DNA of 64,000 bases from UBA2862 sp045658005 (GCA_045658005.1 JAZOUD010000152.1:1-64000); one strand, 5' to 3'. Counted from the stretch's first letter, positions 49,879-59,372 are shown. Notes: generated by a model not told the origin, from the letters alone. Translations and numbers: made by a program.

Positions 49879-50676
49879 ATGCTGATTTTTGCCGTGGATA
49901 ACGACCCGACGATGCTGCGCGACGCGGAGCAAGCCATCCGCAAAGCCGAGCCGGAAGCGGAGCTCATGTGCTTTGAACTGGCTGGCGACGCGCTGGAAGC
50001 CATTCGAGCCCAGGGCCTGTCTCCGGATATCGTATTCAGCGACATAGAAATGCCGGGCATTAACGGGCTGGAGTTTGCCGTCGCGCTCAGGACGGTATCC
50101 CCGGACACAAGGATCGTATTCGTCACGAACCTCTCCGAATACGCTCTGGATGCGTTTCAGGTGCGTGCCCAGGGATATGTCATCAAACCTCTGACGCCAG
50201 AGCTGGTACGGGCGGAGCTGGAAGCGCTGCCATCCGCGCCCCAGACAGAAAGGCTGCGGGTCCAGTGCTTTGGATTCTTTGAAGTGTTCTGGAAGGGAGA
50301 ACCCTTGATATTCGCCAGAAGGCAGACCAAAGAATTGTTTGCCTATCTGGTGAACCGCAAGGGCGCGTCCTGTACGGCCGAAGAGGTGATCTCCGCGCTG
50401 TGGGGCGATACCGAGGACCTGAAGAACGCAAAGCATCGCGTGCGTAATTTTATCAGTGATCTGAAGGAAACCCTGAAGGGAATCGGAATGGAGGATGTCC
50501 TGATCCGTCGGGGACAGAACATCGCCATACGTCCGGAGCTGCTGGACTGCGATTACTATCGCATGCTGGACAGAGACATGGAGGCGATCAAAGCTTACCA
50601 CGGCGAATACATGACAAATTACAGCTGGGCGGAGCCGATGGCAGCGGCGCTGCACTTCCGTGATAAATCCCAATAG
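49879..50676 (+). CDS. Response regulator with SARP-type winged-helix output (RR2)
   Basis: The ATG at 49879 follows AAAGGAAAG; an upstream TTG reading from 49858 is less likely. The 265-aa protein is a close paralogue of RR1 across its full length: receiver Asp 55 (FSDIEMPG), YVIKPLT, then RVQCFGFFEVFWKGEPLIFA and AKHRVRNFISDLKETLKGIG. No kinase gene accompanies it, so it probably shares the LytS-type kinase. Its promoter carries the same repeats, forming a feed-forward or autoactivation loop with RR1 (inference). Confidence 0.85.
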   Translation: MLIFAVDNDPTMLRDAEQAIRKAEPEAELMCFELAGDALEAIRAQGLSPDIVFSDIEMPGINGLEFAVALRTVSPDTRIVFVTNLSEYALDAFQVRAQGYVIKPLTPELVRAELEALPSAPQTERLRVQCFGFFEVFWKGEPLIFARRQTKELFAYLVNRKGASCTAEEVISALWGDTEDLKNAKHRVRNFISDLKETLKGIGMEDVLIRRGQNIAIRPELLDCDYYRMLDRDMEAIKAYHGEYMTNYSWAEPMAAALHFRDKSQ

Positions 50677-50748
50677 CATCAGGATCGAAATCCATGGGAT
50701 CCTGTTAAACAGTAAGAACCATCAGTCAGGAGGGGGTCGTGACCGTTT

Positions 50749-50792
50749 TGAGACGCTTATGAAAGGCATTGGAGCGCTTTGAGCATTATAGT
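50749..50792 (+). promoter_or_regulatory. SARP-type promoter (site 4): three clear 11-bp repeats
   Basis: The units are TGAGACGCTTA (50749), TGAAAGGCATT (50760) and GGAGCGCTTTG (50771), with a weaker unit CGTGACCGTTT before them. The -10, TATAGT (50787-50792), lies nine bases after GGAGCGC, the same spacing as the other three. It opens the long exoprotein run from 50846. Confidence 0.8.
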
Positions 50793-50845
50793 GCCGCCAC
50801 GGAATTGCCCGTAAGTCAAATTCGATTACAATGGAGGTATGAATC

Positions 50846-52225
50846 ATGAAAAGGATCGTTGCACTGCTGCTGGCGCTGGTCATGGCGCTGTCCGCTGCCC
50901 TTGCTCTTGCCGAACCGGCCCAGGCTCCGAAGGAGGGGCTGGTCCTGTCCTCTGCCATCAACATCGACCGCGACAAGGTCGCCCATATCATGGACGAACT
51001 GGAGCTTGACGAGAGGACGCGGAAGATCGTCGATTCCGCGCTGGCAGTCGCCAACGCGACCACCGACCAGCTGATCATCGCCGAAAACGGCGTCAAATAC
51101 GAGGTGTTTTTGAACGAGGCGGAAGTGCTCTGCTTCACCGTCGGGAAGAGCGACGAGGGCCTGGTCGTCCTCAGCGACCTGATCCCCAGCCACGCGCTGA
51201 CCGTTTCCAACGACACCATCGACGTGGCGACGGGCGTGTTCGGCATGGCTTCTGAGATTTCGAGGGCGGTTCGCGCGGAGAAGGAAGCGAAGGCGTATAG
51301 AGCAAATGCGGCCATGGAGCCCTACATCACGGATTTCATCGTGGACGTGCTCTCCGCCATGCGCATTGGGGACGAGGAGAAGGGCGAATTCGTATTTCAA
51401 AACGGCAAGGCCTACAACACCTGCATGAAGATCAGCTTCGACAGGCAGGGGATCGCCGACGCCCTGAACAACATGTTCACGAGGATACAGCAGGACTCGC
51501 TGATTCTCACCATACTGGTGAATACGCTCCTCACGGATGAGGATCTCGCGAACAGCGCCTTCGTCACCGAGGATATTCCCGTCATCGACATCGCCCTCTA
51601 CGCGAACCATGACGACAAGGGCGAAGAGCTCTCGCCCGACAAGGCTTTCGCGGCTTCGATCACCCTGCCTGGGCAGACCGAGGCCTGCGCGACCCTCGAG
51701 CTCCACCAGAGCGGGAGCAGCATGCAGGCCCTGCTGAACATCCCCGGCAACGACGCCAAGGGCGGCGTTTCCGCGAGCTTCGGCTATGATCCTTACGACA
51801 AGGCGATCAACGGCTCCAGTGCCGAGCTGGAACTTCGCGTCAATGGCGAATACTACGGCGACGTGTTCACGATCGGGCTGGACGAGGAAAAAGAAGCGGT
51901 GAACGCCGAGAACGCATTTTTCTTCCAGGATCCTGAAAAACCCCTGGCCGTTGGGCGCACCGCCATCCAGAGCGGCGTGCAGCCGCTGGATCTGAGCATC
52001 GGCGACAGGCATGCCATCCCGGCGGAATCTCTGATTTTCGGCGAGAAGAGCGAGAAGCTGAAGCAGGAGCTGATGACGGAAGTCGTGTTCAGTGGCCTCA
52101 GCATCATTGGCACGGCCACCCAAGCCGTTCCCGAGTTCGCAAATCTGCTGGCCCTGCTGAACAGCGCAGAGACGGAAGAAGCCGCGGAGGTGAAAGAAGC
52201 TGAAACGGTGAAGGACGCCGCGTAA
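50846..52225 (+). CDS. Secreted protein of unknown family, paralogue of 36778-38088
   Basis: The 459-aa protein has a signal peptide (KRIVALLLALVMALSAALAL, cut near ALAEP). Its mature part has the shared opening SSAINIDRDKVAHIMDELEL, a DQLIIAENGVKYEVF strand pair, a long helical middle and a strand-rich second half. The C-terminal 20 residues are a Glu/Ala/Lys tail. The related gene 36778-38088 sits in the divergent repeat-driven operon, so one member is made by each branch of the regulon. No enzyme motif is seen. Confidence 0.68.
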   Translation: MKRIVALLLALVMALSAALALAEPAQAPKEGLVLSSAINIDRDKVAHIMDELELDERTRKIVDSALAVANATTDQLIIAENGVKYEVFLNEAEVLCFTVGKSDEGLVVLSDLIPSHALTVSNDTIDVATGVFGMASEISRAVRAEKEAKAYRANAAMEPYITDFIVDVLSAMRIGDEEKGEFVFQNGKAYNTCMKISFDRQGIADALNNMFTRIQQDSLILTILVNTLLTDEDLANSAFVTEDIPVIDIALYANHDDKGEELSPDKAFAASITLPGQTEACATLELHQSGSSMQALLNIPGNDAKGGVSASFGYDPYDKAINGSSAELELRVNGEYYGDVFTIGLDEEKEAVNAENAFFFQDPEKPLAVGRTAIQSGVQPLDLSIGDRHAIPAESLIFGEKSEKLKQELMTEVVFSGLSIIGTATQAVPEFANLLALLNSAETEEAAEVKEAETVKDAA

Positions 52226-52354
52226 AAGCGACGATTGAAGCGGCGTCAGATATAACGGACTTTACGCGATGCCGCGCAACACGGCGGTACATCTGGAGGC
52301 AGCTTCTCCGCCAGCCATCCGACACGGGTATCTTGACCTGCTGCGAAGCAGCGA

Positions 52355-52384
52355 ACCGGGGCGGGAGATGCATCCCGTCCCGGT
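52355..52384 (+). repeat. Intergenic GC-rich hairpin (copy 1)
   Basis: ACCGGGGCGGGA pairs with TCCCGTCCCGGT around GATGCA. A near-identical hairpin lies at 63466-63494. There is no T tract. It sits between cotranscribed exoprotein genes and may protect or segment the mRNA. Confidence 0.6.
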
Positions 52385-52408
52385 GAATCAGAAAAAAGGG
52401 GGAAAAAG

Positions 52409-52795
52409 ATGAAAATCACGACTTTTAACCCGTTCATTGAAGCGGCGCACGCCGACGGTCTCATCAAGCTCTTTGGAGAAATGGGCTTTGAGAGACACCA
52501 CACAAAGCAGGGCATCGAGATCGCCGACAGGGAGGATACGGTCTTTCGCATGAAGGATGCCAATGGTTTCTATCTGGACATCCTTCAATCCAGGGCCGGT
52601 GCCTCCGGCGACACGGTGGGCATCCGCATGAACGTGGATGACTTTGACGCGGCCTGTGAATTGCTCCGGCAGCATGGCTTCACGAATGCCTTCGGCGACG
52701 ATACCGTCGCCACCAAATCCTCCAAAGCCGCCATGATGGTCTCGCCGTCCGGCTTCCGCATCAGCGTCATCCAGCACATCAAGGACCACGATTGA
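52409..52795 (+). CDS. Small VOC-fold protein
   Basis: The 128-aa protein begins KITTFNPFIEAAHADGLIKL and ends MMVSPSGFRISVIQHIKDHD, with MKDANGFYLDI in the middle. It is another member of the paralogue family at 45340, 45742, 57043 and 61179, again lacking the last metal Glu. The next start, of a papain-like protease, is 24 bases away. No signal peptide, so it stays in the cytoplasm while its neighbours are exported. Confidence 0.8.
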   Translation: MKITTFNPFIEAAHADGLIKLFGEMGFERHHTKQGIEIADREDTVFRMKDANGFYLDILQSRAGASGDTVGIRMNVDDFDAACELLRQHGFTNAFGDDTVATKSSKAAMMVSPSGFRISVIQHIKDHD

Positions 52796-52819
52796 AGAAA
52801 CCGGCAGGAGGCTACGAAC

Positions 52820-54865
52820 ATGAAGAAGGGGATTTCACGTTTCCTGGCACTGGCACTGGCGATGACCCTGATGTTCGCCATGTGCGGCGGCGCGCTTGGC
52901 GAAGGCGCGGAGGCTGCGAAGGATACCCATATACTGGGCGGGGATGAATTTCCCGTTCGCTTCGATCTCAGGGAATACGGCGTGGTGACGCCGGTGAAGT
53001 TTCAGAATCCCTGGAGTACCTGCTGGTCCTTCGGCGGCATTGCGGCGGCGGAGAGCAGCATACTGACGACGCTGGGCATGACCTGCGAGGAATATGAGAA
53101 GGCGACGGGCGCGCCCTTCGACCTGTCCGAAAAGCACCTGGCCTGGTTCGCCTCGCGCCCCATCACGGCGCAGACCGAGGAGAGCCAGGTGGGCGAGGGC
53201 CTCTATTTCCTGAACAAGGAGGATGACGCTACGGCTGCGTATGCGGTGGGCGGAAAGGGCATATTCACCACGACCCTGTTCGCGGCTGGCGTCGGTCCCG
53301 TTTTTGAGGCCTATTGCCCCTATCGTGGCGCGGAGGGACTGACCAGTGTCGAGTTCAACGAGAAGCATCCCGACGTGGCCAGGGCTTACGCGCTGGCGAT
53401 GGTCGAGAACGAGGCCGGACTGACCGGTCAGGGCATGACGCTTGCGCAGCTCTACGAAAAGCGCTCCGAGATGTCCGATCTGTTCCAGATGATCATGGAT
53501 ATCCTCCATCGAAACGAAGCGCTGGACGAGAGCATTACCGCCGAGAATGTGACCGGTCAGGAATTTGTGGATGCGTGTGCCAGGCTGTCTTCCAACGCGG
53601 CGAAAGAGGATGCCAGGAACGGCCTGTATACCTATGCCGGGGCCGACGACTGGACGATCCCCGATACCGCCGAAAACGGCAGCTCCAACCGCGATGTCTA
53701 CTCCGGCTTTACGCTGGTGGACGGCAATATCCTGCCTCAGCTGACGGTCAAAGAAAACGAGCAATGGGTCGGGATCAACGAGGCCGGCATGCGTGCGGTC
53801 AAGTCCGAGCTGTTGAAGGGGCGCGCCGTGTCGATCGCATTCTACGCGGATCAGTCGCGGCCTACGGACGAGGTCAGGAAGGACGGCTTCCTGAATCTCG
53901 ATACCTGGGCGCAGTACACGGATGAGGACAGGACGACCAACCACGCGGTCTGCATCGTCGGCTGGGACGACTCCTATCCCAGGGAGAACTTCAACGAGGG
54001 CCATCTGCCGGAGGGCGACGGCGCATGGATCGTGAAGAACTCCTGGGGCTCCGAGACCGAATACGCCACCCGCGAGGACGGAACGCCCATCGGCAAAAAG
54101 GCGTGGGGCGTTCGGAACGGGGAAGGGCTGGCGACGGGCTATTTCTACCTGTCCTACTACGACAAGAACCTCACCGGCCCTGAGAGCATGGTATTTGACA
54201 TCGACTTGATACAGGCCGGCGGGCTCATGAGCGTATTCGCGTATGACTACATGCCCTCGCTCTTTGCCGAGGCCAACGCCAACTACAGTGTCCGGGACGT
54301 GAACGTCCTCAGGACGGCCAACGTATTCACCAATACCACCGACAGGGAGGTGGCCGTTTACGGCGTTTCCACCAAGACGGCCAGCCCCCGCACCCGGGTG
54401 GAATATGCGATGTACCGACTGAAGGAGGACGCGAAGAACCCGGAGGACGGCGAATACCTGGGCAAGCGGCTGGCCTACTACGACTACGCCGGCTTCCACC
54501 GCGAAGCGCTGGTGAAGGGCGAGATCCGGCTCCAGCCCGGCGAGCGGATCGCCGTGGTGGTGACGGAGACCGTGACGGACATCGACGGCGTAAAGCAGTA
54601 TGAATTTACCGCGAACCAGTCGTTGAGCAAAGAGCTTGCGGGTATGATCGGCGGGCAGATGTACGGCGTCGCCGTCGTGAACCGGGGTGAGAGCTTCGTC
54701 TATCAGAACGGACAGTGGACGGACTGGTTCGACTACGAGAAGAAGCCCGACGATTCGCTGACAGAGGCATTGTCCACGTTGGGCGTTGCGCCGACCCCCG
54801 AATTGGTTGCCACCGATAATTTCAGCATCAAGCTGTACGTGGCGGCTGAAGACGAGGCGAAGTAA
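52820..54865 (+). CDS. Secreted papain-like (C1) cysteine protease
   Basis: The 681-aa protein has a signal peptide (residues 1-28, GGALGEG). A C1-type domain with a large insertion follows: VTPVKFQNPWSTCWSFGGIA holds the oxyanion Gln and catalytic Cys 68, TTNHAVCIVGWDDSY holds His 375 and WIVKNSWGSE holds Asn 407. The region beyond 440 is strand-rich (VFTNTTDREVAVYGVSTKTA), like the lectin-type domain attached to clostridial C1 proteases. About 300 residues between Cys and His is roughly double the usual spacing, so there is an insertion. It and the next gene form a tandem pair. Confidence 0.87.
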   Translation: MKKGISRFLALALAMTLMFAMCGGALGEGAEAAKDTHILGGDEFPVRFDLREYGVVTPVKFQNPWSTCWSFGGIAAAESSILTTLGMTCEEYEKATGAPFDLSEKHLAWFASRPITAQTEESQVGEGLYFLNKEDDATAAYAVGGKGIFTTTLFAAGVGPVFEAYCPYRGAEGLTSVEFNEKHPDVARAYALAMVENEAGLTGQGMTLAQLYEKRSEMSDLFQMIMDILHRNEALDESITAENVTGQEFVDACARLSSNAAKEDARNGLYTYAGADDWTIPDTAENGSSNRDVYSGFTLVDGNILPQLTVKENEQWVGINEAGMRAVKSELLKGRAVSIAFYADQSRPTDEVRKDGFLNLDTWAQYTDEDRTTNHAVCIVGWDDSYPRENFNEGHLPEGDGAWIVKNSWGSETEYATREDGTPIGKKAWGVRNGEGLATGYFYLSYYDKNLTGPESMVFDIDLIQAGGLMSVFAYDYMPSLFAEANANYSVRDVNVLRTANVFTNTTDREVAVYGVSTKTASPRTRVEYAMYRLKEDAKNPEDGEYLGKRLAYYDYAGFHREALVKGEIRLQPGERIAVVVTETVTDIDGVKQYEFTANQSLSKELAGMIGGQMYGVAVVNRGESFVYQNGQWTDWFDYEKKPDDSLTEALSTLGVAPTPELVATDNFSIKLYVAAEDEAK

Positions 54866-54942
54866 GCGGCCGCGCTGGTCGAACAGGCAAAGGCCCTTTT
54901 GGATGCCAAATGACTTCCGTGATTGATAAGGAGGCTGACCCC

Positions 54943-56967
54943 ATGAAGAAGCTGATTTCAGGCATCCTGGCGGTGATCATGATCGTCGCCATCTGCAGCG
55001 GCGCGCTGGGTGAAGGCGCGAAGGACACCCATATACTGGGCGGGGATGAATTTCCCGTTCGCTTCGACCTCAGGGAATACGGCGTCGTGACGCCGGTGAA
55101 GTATCAGAATCCCTGGGGAACCTGCTGGTCCTTCGGAGGTATCGCGGCGGCGGAGACCAGTATTCTGACGACGCTGGGCATGACCTGCGAGGAATACGAG
55201 GAAGAGATGGGCGCGCCCTTCGACCTGTCCGAAAAGCACCTGGCGTGGTTTGCCTCGCGCCCGATCACGGCGCAGACCGAGGAGAGCCAGGTGGGCGAGG
55301 GCCTCTATTTCCTGAACAAGGAAGACGATGCCACGACGGCGTATGCGGCCGGCGGATTGGGGATATTCACCACGACGCTGTTCGCCGCCGGCGTCGGCCC
55401 GGTTTACGAAGCGTATTGCCCCTATCGGGGCGCGGAAGGGCTGACCGAGGTCGAGTTCAACGAGAAGTATCCCGACAGGGCCAGAACGCTCGCCATCTCG
55501 ACGTTCGAGAAGGGGACCGGCCTGTCCGATCAGGGATTGACGCTTGCGCAGCTCTACGAGCAGCGCGCTGAAATGCCCGATGTCTTCCAGGCCGTTCTGG
55601 ATACTCTCTATAATAAGGACGCGCTGGACGAGAGCGTTACCGCTGAGAATATCACCTGTCAGGAATTGGAGGACGCGGGAGCCAGGGCGGTTATTGACGG
55701 GGCAAAAAAGAAAGCCGCGAACGGCACGAATGCCTATTCCGGGGGCGACGACTGGACGATCCCCGATACCGCTGAAGACGGCAGCTCCAACCGCGACGTC
55801 TACTCCGGCTTTACGCTGGTGGACGGCAATATCCTGCCTAAGCTGACGGTCATGGAAAACGAGCAATGGGTCGGAATCAACGAGGCCGGCATGCGGGCGG
55901 TCAAGTCCGAGCTGTTGAAGGGGCGCGCCGTGTCGATCTCGTTCTACGCGGACCAGTCGTCGCCGACGGACGATGTCAGGCAGGACGGCTTCCTGAATCT
56001 CGAAACCTGGGCGCAGTACACGGACGAGGACAGGAGGACCAACCACGCGGTGTGTATCGTCGGCTGGGACGACTCCTATCCCAGGGAGAACTTCAACGAA
56101 GGTCATCTGCCGGAGGGTGACGGCGCCTGGATCGTAAAGAATTCCTGGGGCTCCGAGACCGAATACGCCACCCGCGAGGACGGAACGCCCATCGGCAAGA
56201 GGGCGTGGGGCGTTCTGAACGGGGAAGGGCTGGCGACAGGGTATTTCTACCTGTCCTACTACGATAAGAACATTGCCCGCCCTGAGACCATGGTCTTCAA
56301 CATCGACATGATGCAGGCCGGCGGGCTCATGAGCGTGTTCGCCTATGATTACATGCCGGCGCTCTTTACCGAGGGCGATGCCAACTACAGGGTTCAGGAC
56401 GTGAACGTCCTCAGGACGGCCAACGTATTCACCAATACCACCGACAAGGAGGTGGCCGTTTACGGCGTTTCCACCAAGACGGCCAGTCCCCGCACCCGGG
56501 TGGAATATGCGATGTACCGCCTGAAGGAGGACGCGAAGAATCCGGAGGACGGCGAATACCTGGGCAAGCGGCTGGCCTATTACGACTACGCCGGCTTCCA
56601 CCGCGAAGCGCTGGTGAAGGGTGAAATCAAGCTCCAGCCCGGTGAGCGGATCGCCGTGGTGGTGACGGAGACCGTGACGGACAACGACGGCGTCAGGCAG
56701 TATGAGTTTGCCGCGAACCAGTCCTTCACCAGGGAGCTTGCGCAGATGATGGGCGCGCCGATGTACGGCGTCGCCGTCGTGAACCGGGGCGAGAGCTACG
56801 TCTATCAGGACGGGCAGTGGACCGACTGGGCGGACTGCGAGAAGAAGCTCGCCGATTCGATGGTTCAGGATCTTTCCGCGATGGGAATCGAAGTGAGCCC
56901 CGATATGGTTTCCACCGACAATTTCAGCATCAAGCTGTACGTGGCGGCTGAAGACGAAGCGAAGTAA
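54943..56967 (+). CDS. Secreted papain-like (C1) cysteine protease, tandem duplicate
   Basis: The ATG at 54943 is preceded by AAGGAGG; an upstream ATG at 54910 would add a charged stretch before the signal peptide. The 674-aa protein matches the previous one almost throughout, with catalytic Cys 61 in QNPWGTCWSFGG, TNHAVCIVGWDD and WIVKNSWGSE. Differences cluster in the insertion between Cys and His (about residues 160-260), suggesting that this part is diverging in specificity or partner binding. Both end FSIKLYVAAEDEAK. Confidence 0.87.
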   Translation: MKKLISGILAVIMIVAICSGALGEGAKDTHILGGDEFPVRFDLREYGVVTPVKYQNPWGTCWSFGGIAAAETSILTTLGMTCEEYEEEMGAPFDLSEKHLAWFASRPITAQTEESQVGEGLYFLNKEDDATTAYAAGGLGIFTTTLFAAGVGPVYEAYCPYRGAEGLTEVEFNEKYPDRARTLAISTFEKGTGLSDQGLTLAQLYEQRAEMPDVFQAVLDTLYNKDALDESVTAENITCQELEDAGARAVIDGAKKKAANGTNAYSGGDDWTIPDTAEDGSSNRDVYSGFTLVDGNILPKLTVMENEQWVGINEAGMRAVKSELLKGRAVSISFYADQSSPTDDVRQDGFLNLETWAQYTDEDRRTNHAVCIVGWDDSYPRENFNEGHLPEGDGAWIVKNSWGSETEYATREDGTPIGKRAWGVLNGEGLATGYFYLSYYDKNIARPETMVFNIDMMQAGGLMSVFAYDYMPALFTEGDANYRVQDVNVLRTANVFTNTTDKEVAVYGVSTKTASPRTRVEYAMYRLKEDAKNPEDGEYLGKRLAYYDYAGFHREALVKGEIKLQPGERIAVVVTETVTDNDGVRQYEFAANQSFTRELAQMMGAPMYGVAVVNRGESYVYQDGQWTDWADCEKKLADSMVQDLSAMGIEVSPDMVSTDNFSIKLYVAAEDEAK

Positions 56968-57042
56968 GAAGGATCTGCACTGAAAACGGCGGGATGGCGA
57001 AGGCTTAATCCCGCACAGAGATATCATGAAAGGACGATAGAT

Positions 57043-57411
57043 ATGAAGATCACGAGCTTTAACCCGCTCATTGCCAGCCGGGACCCGGAGGCCGTCATCG
57101 CGCTGTTTGAGGCGCTGGGCTTTGAGCGGCAGCACACCAAGACGGGCATTTCCGACATGGACATCACCAGCGTTCGCATGAAGGATGCCAACGGGTTTCA
57201 TGTGGACGTGGCCAACGGCGACTTCCCCGGCGACAGGACGCTCATTCGAATGAACGTGGACGATCTGGACGAGGCCGTTGAACTGCTGACGGCGCGCGGC
57301 TTCAAAAAGGCCGGGAGCTTCAAGGAGACGGAGGAGACGTCGTCCTCCAGGTTCAACATCATGATCTCCCCGTCCGGGTTTATACTGGACGTCATCAAGC
57401 ACAAGAAGTGA
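57043..57411 (+). CDS. Small VOC-fold protein
   Basis: The 122-aa protein begins KITSFNPLIASRDPEAVIAL, then FEALGFERQH, DANGFHVDVANGDF, and ends MISPSGFILDVIKHKK. It belongs to the VOC paralogue family of this region and lies between the second C1 protease (75-base gap) and an S41-like protease. A deleted copy very similar to it remains at 59232-59355. Confidence 0.8.
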   Translation: MKITSFNPLIASRDPEAVIALFEALGFERQHTKTGISDMDITSVRMKDANGFHVDVANGDFPGDRTLIRMNVDDLDEAVELLTARGFKKAGSFKETEETSSSRFNIMISPSGFILDVIKHKK

Positions 57412-57521
57412 TGATTTATTGGGCGGTTTACAACCATGAAGAAGTATGTTTCATCAAGGCCTATAGGATCGTCAAGCCCGACGAGGCTAAACAATAACGC
57501 GAAAACAGGAGGTTTACATCC

Positions 57522-59219
57522 ATGAAGAAGTTCGTTTCATGCTTCCTTGCGCTGCTTCTGGCGCTGACGGCCCTGTCCGGCCTGGCGATGGCCGAGAGCG
57601 CGGCGCACGAGATCACCAGCGCGGAGTTCCCCCTCTATTCGAAGACGGAGGACACCGGCGTTGCGGTGCCGCTCTTCTTCCTGGACGGCGTGAAAGACCT
57701 TCCCTATGTAAACGCCGACGGCCTGGTGTTCCTGCTCGAAGGTCTCATGGATTTCAAATGCAGCGTTTCGGCAGACGGCCCTGTTGTGACCGTCAACCGA
57801 TTTAACGAGCTCTATGAAGTGGATATTCCGATGACCATTGATTTCGACAGGGATGTCATATTCTTCTCGGATTATGACCTGTTCTCCATGAATGCCAGAG
57901 CCTCCAGCATTATGGATACGACCAGGCTGACGGGCTTCAACGCCGAGGGCGAGCCTTCGATTTTGCAGAAGGTGGACAACGGCAGTCTTATCCGCTTCGG
58001 CAAATCTGTGGAGATCAACATGGGGGATTACGGCATCGACCTGATCCGGCAGGATGGGCAGTACCTGATCCCGCTGCAGACGGTCTCTGACCTCTTCATC
58101 GCGCCCAATATGATGAACCTGCTCTTCTTCAACGGCCAGAGCGTCATCTTCGCTATGGATACCTCGTTTTGCGCCGACCTTTACTACGCCGCCCCCACCG
58201 GTGAGCGCAGCGAGGAACTGACACAGTTTGGCTATAGCGAGCTTTGCATGGCTCTGGACACGTTATACGGCCTGAAGGACACTCACGAGATAGAGAGCTT
58301 TGACCAGCTGTTCTTTGATAGCGGCTTCAAAGAGCTTCTGCTGGACCCGGAGGTGAAGGAGGCGGACAAAGCGATCTATCGCCTGATCACCGACTACTTC
58401 GATGACAATCACAGCAAGTTCCTGGGCTTCTCCTATCTGACCGGTCCTGTGGATTACAGCGTCACAGGTGTTTCCCGCGCCCGGATGGATAACTTGCGCC
58501 AGCGCCAGCTGGACGCCAGAGAGAAGTTCTACCCGGATGGCGTGCCCGGCTATGAAGAGATCGGCAATACGGCCTACATCACCTTTGACGGGTTTGATAT
58601 TTACGGAAACCCTGAGGATTTTTACAGCGTGGAAGACTCCATGGATCTCCCCGACGAAGAGACCATCGCACTGATCATGAAGGCCCATGCCCTCATCACC
58701 CGTGAGGACAGCCCCGTAGAGAACGTGGTCCTTGACCTGAGCATCAATGGCGGCGGCGTTGCTGACGCGGCGGTCTTTACGGTTGCCTGGTTCCTGGGCG
58801 AGGCTTCCTTTGGCGCGAAGAACACCATGACCGGCGCGATGGGCAATGCCTTCTACCGGGCCGATGTCAACCGCGACCGCGCCTTCGACGAGAAGGATAC
58901 GCTCCAGGGCAAACGGCTGTTCTGCATGACATCCCCCTTTAGCTTCTCCAATGGCAACCTCGTGCCCTGCATGCTCAAGGAATCGGGCGTCGTAACCATG
59001 CTGGGCCGCACCTCCGGCGGCGGCAGCTGCAATATCCAGCCCTTGTCCTCCGCCTGGGGCACTTCCTTCCAGATCTCGGGCACCAACCGCTCCTCCTTTA
59101 TGAAGAACGGTTCCTTCTACGACGTCGATCGCGGCGCTGATCCCGATTTAGTCATCAGCGAGCCGGAGAAATACTACGACCGTCAGGCCCTGACCGAGTT
59201 CATCAACGGCATTTATTAA
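57522..59219 (+). CDS. Secreted S41-like serine protease
   Basis: The 565-aa protein has a signal peptide (LALLLALTALSGLAMAES). An N-terminal region of about 220 residues contains LPYVNADGLVFLLEGLMDF, like copper-amine-oxidase-N-type stalks. The S41 (tail-specific protease-type) core follows: NVVLDLSINGGGVADAAVF, FCMTSPFSFSNGNLVPCML with the candidate catalytic Ser in the SFS stretch, then MLGRTSGGGSCN. A Ca-binding loop of EF-hand type (D-V-N-R-D-R-A-F-D-E-K-D) is inserted in the core. It is one of three paralogues (59373, 61605). The Lys of classic S41 dyads is not evident to me. Confidence 0.78.
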   Translation: MKKFVSCFLALLLALTALSGLAMAESAAHEITSAEFPLYSKTEDTGVAVPLFFLDGVKDLPYVNADGLVFLLEGLMDFKCSVSADGPVVTVNRFNELYEVDIPMTIDFDRDVIFFSDYDLFSMNARASSIMDTTRLTGFNAEGEPSILQKVDNGSLIRFGKSVEINMGDYGIDLIRQDGQYLIPLQTVSDLFIAPNMMNLLFFNGQSVIFAMDTSFCADLYYAAPTGERSEELTQFGYSELCMALDTLYGLKDTHEIESFDQLFFDSGFKELLLDPEVKEADKAIYRLITDYFDDNHSKFLGFSYLTGPVDYSVTGVSRARMDNLRQRQLDAREKFYPDGVPGYEEIGNTAYITFDGFDIYGNPEDFYSVEDSMDLPDEETIALIMKAHALITREDSPVENVVLDLSINGGGVADAAVFTVAWFLGEASFGAKNTMTGAMGNAFYRADVNRDRAFDEKDTLQGKRLFCMTSPFSFSNGNLVPCMLKESGVVTMLGRTSGGGSCNIQPLSSAWGTSFQISGTNRSSFMKNGSFYDVDRGADPDLVISEPEKYYDRQALTEFINGIY

Positions 59220-59231
59220 GGAACTGCCGCA

Positions 59232-59355
59232 CTGAAGATCACGAGCCTTAACCCGCTGGTCGTCAGCCGGGACCCGGAGAGCGCCGTCATCCAGGTTCAA
59301 CATCATGATTTCCCCGACCGGGTTCATCCTGAACGTCATTCAGCACATCAAATGA
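59232..59355 (+). pseudogene. VOC gene with a large internal deletion
   Basis: The first 15 or so codons read KITSLNPLVVSRDPESA, matching the start at 57043. The last 22 codons (in a different frame) read RFNIMISPTGFILNVIQHIK and stop at 59355, matching its end. About 240 bases between are missing. The start codon is CTG. This keeps the alternating pattern of exoprotease and VOC gene visible even where the VOC gene is dead. Confidence 0.75.
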
Positions 59356-59372
59356 TTTAAGGAGGCAAACTC

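Noticed and set aside
45200..50792. Tandem TGAGAC repeats as CRISPR or replication iterons
   Set aside because: The units are 11 bp with no unique spacers, occur in short sets fixed 9 nt from a -10 box, and lie at promoters of regulated genes.
54958..57402. 814-codon minus-strand open frame opposite the second C1 protease and VOC gene
   Set aside because: It is antisense to well-recognised genes, has no ribosome site or known domain, and its His/Val/Gly-rich composition is typical of the complement of GC-rich coding DNA. The same holds for 52835-54499.
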